Below, in pieces: positions 48,536 to 64,000 of a DNA stretch of 64,000 nt. Positions within the stretch are counted from its first letter, which is position 1; each line of letters begins with the position of its first letter. Source of the DNA: Elysia chlorotica (taxonomy: Eukaryota; Mollusca; Gastropoda; Plakobranchidae); the NCBI GenBank assembly GCA_003991915.1, contig RQTK01001087.1:98487-162486 (forward strand). Reading direction: 5' to 3'. The notes beneath the pieces are model-generated. The model did no database searches. It saw nothing but the letters and a program-made list of their open reading frames with translations, and was not told the DNA's origin. The position numbers and the translations under genes were made by a program.

Positions 48536-49910
48536 AGACGGAAAGAGAGAAAGAGGAGAGCGCACCCTTTGCAGCTCTGCTTTTTTTGCTTAACTGCTGG
48601 CCAGACTGGGGCATTGGCATCGGCCAGTGGTATCCAGCAAACGACTCTGATTGGTCAGCATGCCTGCAAACTTGCACCCATGCAGCACTAGTCTAGGTTC
48701 ATACCATTCAAGAACTCTTCATGCCCCACTTTCACTTCCAACATAGTATGCAAACCAAAATTCATGAACAAACGCCCATGATTTCCCTGGTATCTGGCTT
48801 GCAATTTTTTACCAGTGTCCAAGGGGTCTGTCATCTTCAAAACTAAATCTTCGGCTCAGGGTAGCACATCCAGATCAAATTCATAAAACTAAAAGTCAAA
48901 GTCAAATTATAAAAGACAGAAATTAACAACCCCCCCCCCCCCCCAAGTTTAAAGTACCTTCCTAATATTTGTTTGTCAGAGATTTTACAGCCAGTCCTGT
49001 CAAAGTGTTTCCAGAAAAAAATTCTCTTTGTTGTCCAGACTTCCCCATCAAGCAACTAAGTTCTAGATTATCTATCTAATCCGTACTCAGATGGAGACTG
49101 CTCAGCAGTTGCTGCCCCAGCACAAGTAGATCTAGATCTACCCATTCATTATAGGCTAGCTAACAAGTGTTAGATTTTAAAACGATTGTTAATGTTATAA
49201 TACATCTAGATTATTCTAGATATACTTACGTAACGAGCTGTCTAGACAAGATTCAAACAGTAAGATTTGGAAAATATATGAACATCTCAAGCCTGTCAAG
49301 GTGTTCGGAATAAATATCCTAAGTTAATGGAACTATTTGCGTTTTATATTTTCTTGAAGATCTAAATCTGTAAATATATTATTTAACGTACAACTTTCTT
49401 TCACATTGGAAAGGTGTTGTTTCAGGAACACGTAAGTGTTGATAATCAACAGTTCACTTCATGTGACTTCAGTTTTGGAAAGGTAGCATGGACGCGCGTC
49501 TCCCGTAAACAAAGAAAAACTGCTTTGATAAATGTCCCTTTTCGAAAGAAGATCTCTCCTTAACTTCGTTGCCCATTTCATTCGTCTACAGTCTTCTCGT
49601 AAACATAGATCTTATCTTATAGGATTAGTTTTTTTCAAAATTTAATCTAGATTGTACCTTCTTCTATCCTGAATTTAGACTTTCTTCCTCTTTGTTGTAT
49701 ATATCTCTTTACTCTCGATTATTCTATGTTCCAAATGTTCGTAGTCTTTTCTCTCTTTTTCTATCTCTTTAACTTCATACTATTCCATCCAACCCACGGA
49801 TGTCGAACATAAAATTGGCTAGCAGGGGCAGTCTTTCTTCCGAATGGGTTTTCCCATTTGATGAACAGATGGTTCAGAAGGGCAAGGTAGTATTGGCCCA
49901 AAATAAAAAT

Positions 49911-50544
<634 letters not shown>

Positions 50545-53500
50545 TTTCGTGTCACCTTCAGATTTTAAATAGAAATCAATTTGGGTATCCAACTAGTAAG
50601 TATAATGACAATTATTATGTGTCTCTATTGTCTTCCTTTCGACTTGCACATTGTTTTAATTGACTGTAACTTTGTGACTTGCCCTTCATTATAAGCTGAA
50701 AATTAAAAGAACTGATGAAAAGGCCATGGCATGTCATGTCTTTTCTTAACCGTGCTTGTTTGTAGTCTTTCAAACTTAAGAAACGTTAAAATAAACTGAA
50801 AAAAAGCCAGAGAAACATTTACTTCATGTCTGTAGAAGTGAAATTAAACAAGGTTTCTTCTACACATTTTGGGAAAATTGAAAGAAAACGCTTGGACGAC
50901 TACAGAAAGGACTATAATCTTAACGGGTTTTTTTTTGTTTTTTTTTTTTACCAGGCTGCCAATCTCTACAGTTATTATTATGATGACTCTTATATACAGA
51001 AAACTTTATCATACTATCATATTTAAACTGCAGATAGAAGTATTAGAACCTTTTTTAATGTCATCTCACGAACTGTTGCTGTGTCTTGCTCCCTTGTTTT
51101 ATAAGCCTTTTGACTTATGGGTTTAAACATACTGTATTATAGTTATAGACCAGATAGAAATCTATGAATGTTATGTTTGCCTGAACATTCGTTTGAAGTG
51201 ATGATCATGTACACGGCAATGATCTTTAGCCTTACGTATCAACATGAGCTTTTACATTAATATGTTGTGTAGTGCTCCTCTTCTTAAAACATTTTTGGTG
51301 ATTTTCAACCCAAAAAGTTAATACTAGGGTATGATGATGGTTAGGCTTTTGACTTAATCAGTTGTTGTTTTTTTATTGTGTTTTTTTAATGTTTTTGTAT
51401 GCCTATGGATAATATTCTAGACTTCTAGGTTAACACCTCGCTTAGATGGATAATTACATGACTTAAAAGGGTTTCATGTTTGCTGTTATTATTATTTTTT
51501 TAAATTATTGTTGATCAAATTCGTATAGTATAGTTGAATATATCTATATATCAATATAGTATAGTTGAATATATCTATATATATCAACGATGTAGGCCCT
51601 ATAATATAATAGTTTTTCAAACATGTCAGCTTTTCATTTAAGGAAACTGTCAGTGATGAACAGATGATCCAAAAATTGCAAAAGAATATTTTAAATTGCA
51701 GGCGCAAAAAACAGACTTTCTTGGAATTCTCTGACTTTCAGGTATTAAAATTGTGAGTATGACTAGAGTATATTTATTAAGGTTACCTGTTAGACTGCAA
51801 TTTTTCTCAACAAATATATAATTTTCATATTGCTAATCGCTTCTGAAAAGAAGGGAAGCTACTGCGAGTATCACGTCACCCATTTACAATGACCTTCAAA
51901 CAAAAATGACGATGTTCAGCCTTGAAATTTTCCAATCACAAATTTATTTAGTAAAATGTAGGCATACAGAGCAACATTAATGAAACAGACCAGAGTGAAT
52001 AAGATGAAATATATAATAAGTTTTAAAATTTGCTTAAAAAAGCACCATAAATATAAATGTATATCAACTAAATAATAAACTAGTACAATTCCAGTTCATA
52101 AAAGCAAGCTTAAAAGCAATGTGCAGATTTATATTTGTAATCACTTACAGCATTTTGTTATTTTGTAGAGGAGATACAAAAAAGAAGTATCAAAAAGGTC
52201 AAACATGATAAAAATTGATAGACCATTAAGAGAACCTTTCTTGAAGGTCAAACATTCAATCCACATCATGTAATAAAATGAAACCTAAAAAGGTTTATAT
52301 AATTGTAAAGCTTCATCTTAAGTTTGCAGTGTAAAAGTTTAAAAAACAACACAGAAACATGAAACTGTAAGAGGAAGAGTAAAAGTTTGCATAATTAAAA
52401 ACACAGAAACAGGACATTGAAACTGAAAGAATAAAAATGTGCGCAATTAAAGAAATAACAACCAAGAGCAACAAACAACTTTTAAAAAGATGATAAATAG
52501 ATAATTATGAACAAATGGTCATGGTTGTTTTATGAATGGCATAAAAATGTTTGTGTGATTGTTTACAAATAAAAGGTCTGTACCAATAAATGTTTTTAAA
52601 GTTGGTATGAAAAGTGTGAGTGTTTATGTGGTGATGGTTGAAATCATATGCAAACTTTCTGCTACGTCTCACTCTCAGAGGTGGCAAACCTCATACAGAT
52701 TCTAAAAGTGCATAGAAAAAATATGAGGAAAGACTGAGCAATAATAAGTTGCTGACTCTTAGACTCCTGGAAACTGTAAGGCAAACAGTGATACGTCTTT
52801 GCTAAGCTTAGTCTGTTTGATGATATGGTCTGTCTGGCAGGCTATTAGGCCTAGTATAAGCTGAGTGTCTCTGCAGATGGGGCTCTCACTTCACCCACAC
52901 ACTGTGGCATAGTGTGGGCCACTACAGAAATGAGTTGTGAGCGTAGACCAATCTAAACACCAAGTTTTCACATTCATTTGTTTAAAAAAAAAGAACCATA
53001 AACATAATTTCACATATGGCAACTTAATACATGTACTAAACCAGTTTAGTCTCACTTCTGGTTTAAACCAAGTTGAAAAAAATATTGCACAGGGTAGATC
53101 CATAACAACAAGAAAACAATGAGTATTATGTTTCATTATTTTTAAAAATATGAAAAAAGTAGAATATATTTTTATCCTTAGTGCATAGAAATAAATGCAA
53201 GCATTTCTCTATTTTTCTTTTTTCATCCACGTTTGGTTTTTGGTGTTTGTATTGTCAAAAGACTTAAAGCTCAAACATTGTTGTAAAGCTCAAACATAAT
53301 TAAACAAAATTGTTGACATTATCGAGAACATTTCTTGTGGACCGAACAATCCAATACAAATACATGTTTTACATGTATCGATTAATGCAGTGCAAAAGAA
53401 CAACAGTTATAGACGCAAGAAAATGTTCACTACTAGGGAAGTTAAGAAAATTTGGACATGTGTTTTAAAGCTTAAGGCTATAGTGTATGCACATTAACTT

Positions 53501-53874
53501 ACACATAAAAACAATAACAAAGAAATATATATAACAATATCAGGATAAAAGTTTGCACATTAAACAATTATTACATGCAGCCTTAAAGATAGTGTAAACA
53601 TAATTATTTGTCCGTTTATGTGTAGTAAAAATAAAAGTTACGGTTGGATTCTAACTTGCAAATCAGCATGTAGTCTCTTTCACTGACATGATATTCAAAG
53701 TAACAGTTACAATCTCTTATCATACTTTGAGCTATTGCCACGGGCTTGCAATATGCAGACATTTTCTCATTGTTAACACACACAGAACTTTTATCTATTA
53801 TGAAAATAGGGTCAGCACTGCCAGAGTCAATTTCCAGGGGACAAAATTGAAAACATCAAACTAAATTTATGAGC
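50545..53874. other. Gene-free AT-rich stretch
   Basis: No exon or transposon recognised. A ~36-bp block ('gtatagttgaatatatctat' and flanks) is doubled at 51525..51590. Confidence 0.45.
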
Positions 53875-54346
53875 ACCGTGTAATATACTGTAATAAGAAT
53901 TGTATTTTATGAAAAGATATTTTAGAATAAAGAACCGTGTAATATACTGTAATAAGAATTGTATTTTATGAAAAGATATTTTAGAATAAAGAACCGTGTA
54001 ATATACTGTAATAAGAATTGTATTTTATGAAAAGATATTTTAGAATAAAGAACCGTGTAATATACTGTAATAAGAATTGTATTTTATGAAAAGATATTTT
54101 AGAATAAAGAACCGTGTAATATACTGTAATAAGAATTGTATTTTATGAAAAGATATTTTAGAATAAAGAACCGTGTAATATACTGTAATAAGAATTGTAT
54201 TTTATGAAAAGATATTTTAGAATAAAGAACCGTGTAATATACTGTAATAAGAATTGTATTTTATGAAAAGATATTTTAGAATAAAGAACCGTGTAATATA
54301 CTGTAATAAGAATTGTATTTTATGAAAAGATATTTTAGAATAAAGA
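53875..54346. repeat. 59-bp tandem repeat, eight identical copies
   Basis: Units start at 53875 and every 59 bases to 54288. All eight read alike, beginning 'accgtgtaatatactgtaat' and ending 'tttagaataaaga'. After the last copy the sequence changes to 'actggttaag'. There are no spacers. Confidence 0.95.
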
Positions 54347-55417
54347 ACTGGTTAAGTAAAAATTGACTTTGAGGCATGGTCTTAACTTATGCAAATTGTC
54401 TGTAAAACAAGGCAAGACTGAGCAAGAATGGGTTGCTGCCGCTGTTGTGCAGTACAGTAGACTGCTGGAAATGAACTACATGTATAAGACAAAAAGCGGC
54501 TGATGAGCTGATAAATGTGCACCAATCTGTCTGTATGTTAATCAATGTAAGCAGGACTGTGTAAAGCATGTAGGCTAAAGCAAGCAATGCAAGCAATAAG
54601 AAAAAACATTTACAATGATAGAATTCAAAGGAAAATTATGGTAAAATCAGAAAACGTAAACATAATAACAGTACAGGGATTAAAAACTGGTAAGTTCAAT
54701 AATACCAAACAGGTAAGAGTAAAAATTGTTTCAAAGCTTCATCGTTATCCTCAGTTTTTTCCCACTACTAGTGGACATTTTTTTTGTCTATTTTTTACCC
54801 AATTCCACCATCAATAACTGCTTGTTTTAGATGTTTTTATGCAGTTGATTATTTGTGTTTCTTTAGTTCCAAAACAATGATCACTATAGACACTTTCCTA
54901 AGAAACCATTGCATTTTACAATCTCACACAACTTTGTTTTCTTATTTCTTAGCGGGAATAAATAAGATGTACAATTTCATGCTGTTTTATTCAGAAGCTT
55001 CCAATATTGGTGATATTGTATTTTATCCAAATACTATTTCTATGATTGCACGTTTTTAAAGAGAAGAGATTTTTTGTCATGTTGATTATTTCAAAAGACT
55101 GAGGATTTCTCCACAATTCAAAATTGATATCATTGGTCGGTTTGAATTTATGTATAATTTTGGTATGATCATATTGTATGGCAGTCCTCGTGAGTGATAG
55201 GACTAGATTATTTCAATCATTTTTTTAAAGCACTGATTATCCAGTCATACATTTTCTGTCGCAGAAAAAAATTTGACGTCGTCATCATCAGAGTTGAGCA
55301 GGTACTCCACAGCATGTGGACACAAAGTGTTGAGTAAACAATCTAGCAATAATACTTTTTTTGGGGGTAAAACAACCTTTAGATTGTCTTCAAGCTTCAG
55401 AAAGTCTGGTATACTCT
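54347..55417. other. Region downstream of the Ig-type receptor gene
   Basis: Probably 3' UTR and intergenic DNA of the minus-strand receptor. Near 55355..55418 a block ('aagcttcagaaagtctggta') duplicates sequence found just after the Ig exon donor at 55985..56040. Confidence 0.4.
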
Positions 55418-55430
55418 CTCTCTGTCTCTG

Positions 55431-55464
<34 letters not shown>

Positions 55465-55470
55465 TCTCTC

Positions 55471-55540
<70 letters not shown>
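55418..55540. repeat. (CT)n microsatellite
   Basis: CTGT-interrupted CT tract that stops just beyond the stop codon of the receptor's last exon (minus strand). Confidence 0.95.
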
Positions 55541-59797
<4,257 letters not shown>

Positions 59798-60042
59798 CTT
59801 ACTGACACCTCTGTCGTCTTAAACAAAATTTGCCGAAAGTACTGACAGGTTTAATTTCTCGTATTTTTTTTCAAGGCTTTGGTCCATAAATTTTGTAGAT
59901 ATCTATAACATAATACATATTATAACATCAGATGTGAAAGTAATATATGTTTTACAGTCATGTTTGTAACGGAGCATTTCATGATAGTTTGACCGCGTTG
60001 GCCAGTGGTCAAAAGCATGAGGATTTGTAGTTTCATGCTATT

Positions 60043-61231
60043 GTTTTCTGGTACCTTTTCGCCATGAGGCAATGAAGACATGGCTGGAGTCTGCCGAAAC
60101 GCCATTGTCTAGTAAGATTTGCCGGATAAGTGGCATGCTATCATCCTGGATTTCGCAAGCATGGGGTGTGGGCTCTGGTGTTGTGGGTGTTGCAACAGTT
60201 TGTCTGACCCGTAAAGTAGAATTGGTACGTCTATTAACAGGTTTTATAAGTTTGGGGAACCAAACTTGAGTTTTCCAATAAGGGACTACGATGACGCAAT
60301 CGGCTTGATCCTTTTCTACCTTGTTGAGAACTCTCAGGATGATGCTAAAGGGGGGAAACATGTAGGTATAAATAAGAGTCCAACAAACCGAGAAAGCACC
60401 TACTTGCCATGCCTCACTATCTTTGAATCTGGAAACATAGCGTCCCACTTTCTTATTCACTCTACTGGCAAATAAATCGACTTCGAACGGCCCATACATA
60501 GCGCTTATTCGACTGAATTCCGACTCTCCATGGCCTCCCCCCTCTGCGCTGGTTGGGTCGGGATGGTGGGGCCGGGGAAACATCCGCCCTGATGCGTTTT
60601 TTGGCGCTGTGCCAGAACGAAAGTTATGCGAGTGCGCTGTGAAGGCGGGGCGTGAAGATTGTGGTGAAACTGTGGTGGTGAGTTTCATAGTCTCACCGAT
60701 AGTTTTTACGTTTTCCCCTAGTGTGTCACCGAACAGTAGTTCATTGTTAGTGATATTGTCCGACTGTCGGCACAGTTTTCCATATTCCTGCCAAAATGAG
60801 GTTTAACGGCCTCGTGGCGTTTTTGGTTTAAAATTAAGTCGGCGTAGATCGCGGAGCCTGGCCTGAAGTGAATTGGTCCGCGACCAACGATTTGAGGAGT
60901 GAGATCGTTGCAGGGGTTGTTGCGTCATGCAGCGCGTCCATCATACGTGCTGCGCTGATATAGATTTAGTCAGCATTTTGGTTATCATGCTCACCAGTTT
61001 CTGACTGTGCATGTCCCTCGAGCGGGCGAAGCTCGGTAACATTTCCCAAAGCTCTGGGTTCATTATTGGTGTGGAGAGATTTGGTACATTTTTCGGTGTT
61101 GGATGTTTGTCCAAAACTTGCTTAAGTTTCTCCCTCGAAACAAGGGCGCACATGCCTTTGTTAATATTATTGAAGCAAGTCTGTCGCTCACGCCCACATG
61201 CCTTTGTTAATAGGACCTGTCCTATACACAA
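60043..61231 (-). mobile_element. DIRS-like retroelement, internally deleted
   Basis: Minus-strand order: a gag-like part (61231..~60620; KHPTPKNVPNLSTPIMNPEL, ELLFGDTLGENVKTIGETMK) with frame breaks, then directly RNase H and downstream sequence (GPFEVDLFASRVNKKVGRYV, FPPFSIILRVLNKVEKDQ, WKTQVWFPKL), ending at the first residues of a tyrosine recombinase (IASWRKGTRKQ). The reverse transcriptase core that should lie between is missing. No terminal repeats are seen. Similarity stops at ~60045. It is a dead fragment. Confidence 0.75.
61150..61212. repeat. 18-bp direct repeat 45 bp apart at the DIRS/LINE border
   Basis: 'cacatgcctttgttaata' occurs at ~61150 and ~61195. It marks the join between DIRS-like and LINE-like sequence. 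Confidence 0.7.
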
Positions 61232-62357
61232 TGTACACCCAGCCCTTAGGGGCCATAATTAAGAAGCATTCAATGTGTTACCACATGTACGCAGACGATA
61301 CACAAGTCTATAAGTCTGCACCACCTAATGACTTCCCAAAGGTTATACAGGATTTTGAAATTTGTATCAAAGATATTAAATTTGGATGGTTGATAACAAA
61401 CTCAAAATGAACGAAGACAAGACGAAAATCATTAAATGTAATACCAGCAGAAGTAACCTTTCCAGTGATCTTAATCATATTTGCATTGGAAATGAGAATA
61501 TACCCTTTTCAGATAAGGCTAAAAACCTGGGTGTGTACTTTGATTCAAAATTATCTATGTCATATCAAGTAAATAACTTATGTAGAATAATGTATTTAGA
61601 GCTCAGAAGAATCAAGCAAATGTCTCCATTTTTGAAACAGTCTAATTTGAAAACACTCATTTCAGCATTTGTGTTCTCGAGATTGGACTACTGCAATGCT
61701 CTTCTATATGGTCTACCCAATGACACACTTTTCAAATTGCAGAAGATCCAAAATAATGCAGCTCGCATGATACTTAAGAAAAAAAAGAGAGACCATATTA
61801 CACCCATGCTAAGACAGCTCCACTGGCTTCCAGTGGAGGCCAGAATTAAGTATAAAGTTGCTACTTTGTGCTATAAATGTAAATTCCAACAAGCACCCCA
61901 GTATCTCTACGAGCTTATTATTACTCATGCTCCTAGTCTAAACTTAAGGTCCAGAAATAAAGCGCTCTTGTCAGTCCCATGTAGAGCAAATAAAAAGACA
62001 AGTGAGCGAGCATTTGTGCACTATGCACCTGTTGTTTGGAATTCCCTGCCTTTAGATCTGAGACAGTGCAGCTCACTTGATAGTTTCAAAAGAGGCCTAA
62101 AAACCTACTTATTTACAATGCACTTGTCAGTGGATTTTCCTCTTAATTTTCATTAATGTTTTCTTTATATGTGTAATTTACTCATTTTTCATAATTCTTC
62201 TTTGCTGTTCATGTATCATGTCCTTTATGTGCAAAACTGCCTTATAATGTGTGTGAATGGCTGATAAATTGTATCGTCTTAACTATGTAAAGCGCTTTGA
62301 GCCGGCTATGCTGGGATAAAGCGCTTAAAAAATGATCTTCATTATTATTATTATGTT
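61205..62357 (+). mobile_element. 5'-truncated non-LTR retrotransposon (CR1/L2-like LINE)
   Basis: It starts inside reverse transcriptase (GPVLYTMYTQPLG, then MYADDTQVY with the catalytic YADD), shifts frame by one base at ~61383 and continues to 62153 (DNKLKMNEDKTK, FSRLDYCNALLYGLP, LHWLPVEARIKYK, VVWNSLPLDLRQ). The 3' UTR holds 'gtaaagcgctttgag' and 'aaagcgctt' and ends in (ATT)n at 62340..62357, as in CR1/L2-type elements. Truncated and frameshifted, so inactive. Confidence 0.85.
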
Positions 62358-63200
62358 AAGTTACACTCTGCCTATCATGTTCAGTTACATTCAGCCTATA
62401 ATGTAAAGTTACATTCAGCCTATAAAGTAAAGTTACATTCTGCCTCTTCAAACCAGCAGCCTCTGAAGACGTCAGAGTAAACATTTCTAAAATGGATGTC
62501 GAGTTTTCTCCCATGCGGGTGACAGTTATGCTGTTATAAACCAGCTTCCTAAATACATGATTGCTGCGGTGTATACTGCAGCCTGTGATTGTAAAACTCA
62601 GGCCCATGCATTGATTGCTTCAACATCAAACAGACTTCAAATCGAACACAATTCAGATCGAACACAATTCGGATGCAATTCGTGGCGTGACAGAACAAAA
62701 TATGTCGCATTTTAAATTTTCTTATATAGCTAGCTGAAAGAGACATGAAAAAGAAGAGAAAAAGAGACAGATAGAGGAAAGAGAGAAAGAGACAGAAAGA
62801 AAGGGAGAAAGAGAGAGGGAGAGAGAGATAGAGAGAGAAAAAGAAAGAAAGGGAGAAAAAGAGAGAGAAAGCAAAAAAGGGAGTGTGTGTGTGTGTGCAT
62901 TGTAGAGATAAACTAGTTAACAAGGTATAAAAAAGGAATCAAAATATATTTTAAAGATGACGGTAAATAAATAATAAATGTAGTAAGTTAGGTGTAGGTG
63001 AAGAAATATCAAACCATAATGTCATGTCTTTGACAGATGTGAACGAGAAAAGAAGCATCTAGAAAAAGCGTCGTCTATTAGGGGGGGTGGAGGTGGGAGG
63101 ACGAACAGGTCGGAGTTCATTAGGGTGGGGTGGTAACAGACAAGACCAGGCAGTGAGAATCTAATTACAGCAGCGGGCGGGGAGAGCCAGGTCCAGACCT
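62358..63200. other. Non-coding stretch with GA-rich repeats
   Basis: Three short tandem 'tacattcagcctataatg' type units lie at 62355..62445. Degenerate GA/GAAA repeats and a (TG)n tract fill 62740..62900. No gene. Confidence 0.5.
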
Positions 63201-63204
63201 GCTA

Positions 63205-64000
63205 TATCTAATGTGACACCAGAGTGAGCACCGAATAACTAGATGGAATGTGACACCACAGTGAGCACCGAATAAGTAGATCCAATGTGACACCAGATTG
63301 AGCACCGAATAACTAGATCCAATGTGACACCAGATTGAGCACCGAATAACTAGATCCAATGTGACACCAGATTGAGCACCGAATAACTAGATCCAATGTG
63401 ACACCAGATTGAGCACCGAATAACTAGATCCAATGTGACACCAGAGTGAGCACCGAATAACTAGATCCAATGTGACACCAGATGAGAGCACCGAATAACT
63501 AGATCCAATGTGACACCAGATTGAGCACCGAATAACTAGATCCAATGTGACACCAGATTGAGCACCGAATAACTAGATCCAATGTGACACCAGATTGAGC
63601 ACCGAATAACTAGATCCAATGTGACACCAGATTGAGCACCGAATAACTAGGTCCAATGTGACACCACAGTGAGCACCGAAGGACTATATCGAATGTGACA
63701 CCACAGTGAGCACCGAATAAGTAGATTCAATGTGACACCAGAGTGAGCACCGAATGACTAGATCCAATGTGACACCAGAGTGAGCACCGAATGACTAGAT
63801 CCAATGTGACACCAGAGTGAGCACCGAATGACTAGATCGAATGTGACACCAGAGTGAGCACCGAATGACTAGATCGAATGTGACACCAGGTTGAGCACCG
63901 AATGACTAGATCGAATGTGACACCAGATTGAGCACCGAATGACTAGATCGAATGTGACACCAGAGTGAGCACCGAATGACTAGATCGAATGTGACACCAG
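63205..64000. repeat. 37-bp minisatellite, ~21 copies, continues past the window
   Basis: The unit is 'gtgacaccagattgagcacc' followed by 'gaataactagatccaat'. Copies alternate between subtypes: 'gaataactagatcca' in the first half, 'gaatgactagatcga' towards the right edge, with 'cagagtg' or 'cagattg' variants. One copy near 63483 carries a one-base insertion. Confidence 0.95.

Larger units (their letters stand above)
45896..49910. other. 5' region of the ankyrin/SOCS gene and intergenic DNA
   Basis: The 5' UTR intron begins at 45896 (minus direction); its upstream exon and promoter were not identified. The region holds C-runs (47016, 48931), a (TAG)n tract, a SINE fragment and CTAGATCT motifs at 49125..49220. 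Confidence 0.45.

Noticed and set aside
53875-54346. Regular direct repeats resembling a CRISPR array
   Set aside because: Units are contiguous, with no unique spacers, in a eukaryotic genome. The same holds for the 37-bp array at 63205..64000.
61198-62156. LINE and DIRS open frames as host genes
   Set aside because: They carry retroelement signatures (YADD, EVDLFASR) with truncations and frameshifts.

Overview
The window reads as nuclear DNA of an animal. It has multi-exon genes with GT-AG introns, wide AT-rich intergenic space, very many di- and trinucleotide microsatellites, tRNA-headed SINE-like repeats, a DIRS-type retroelement and a CR1/L2-like LINE. The repeat style and the gene content (secreted Cys-rich modular protein, Ig-type receptor, ankyrin/SOCS protein) suggest a lophotrochozoan, most likely a gastropod mollusc. 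That placement is inference. Two runs of N (30787..30883 and 50040..50394) sit inside microsatellites.

Layout. (1) 97..2087, minus: the first three coding exons of aspartylglucosaminidase (AGA), running off the left edge. (2) 5217..13860, plus: a complete ten-exon gene of 1037 codons. I identify it from its C-terminal third as the inner-kinetochore protein CENP-U. Its N-terminal region is far longer than usual, probably disordered, and holds seven 22-residue repeats. (3) 14.2-22.5 kb: SINEs, microsatellites and AT-rich DNA with no gene seen. (4) 22636..33944, minus: a signal-peptide exon plus six exons encoding three six-cysteine modules. Each module is split over two exons with a strict phase pattern. 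A seventh exon of the same class (23911..24019) lies in the OPPOSITE orientation, in the loop of a ~440-bp inverted repeat. (5) 34-42.7 kb: intergenic, rich in GA tracts and duplicated segments, with one MITE-like palindrome. (6) 42880..45885, minus: an ankyrin-repeat reading frame of 910 codons ends at TGA-CTA and continues in the same frame for 90 codons that encode a SOCS box. (7) 46-55.5 kb: upstream and intergenic DNA, microsatellites and eight identical 59-bp repeats. (8) 55544..59797, minus: 3' part of an Ig-type membrane receptor. The transmembrane exon can only be reached through a microsatellite that would encode 43 leucines. (9) 60.04-62.36 kb: a deleted DIRS element next to a 5'-truncated LINE. 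(10) 63.2-64.0 kb: a 37-bp minisatellite running off the right edge.

Most notable: the exon caught in an inverted repeat, a possible genomically switchable and mutually exclusive exon; the TGA-CTA stop between ankyrin repeats and SOCS box, a candidate programmed readthrough; the coding poly-leucine microsatellite; and two places where tandem repeats reiterate a splice site (88-bp repeat before CENP-U exon 5, ~23-bp repeat after an Ig exon). The genes look functionally unrelated and do not form a cluster or pathway. All exon models come from splice signals, reading phase and family resemblance, without transcript data.
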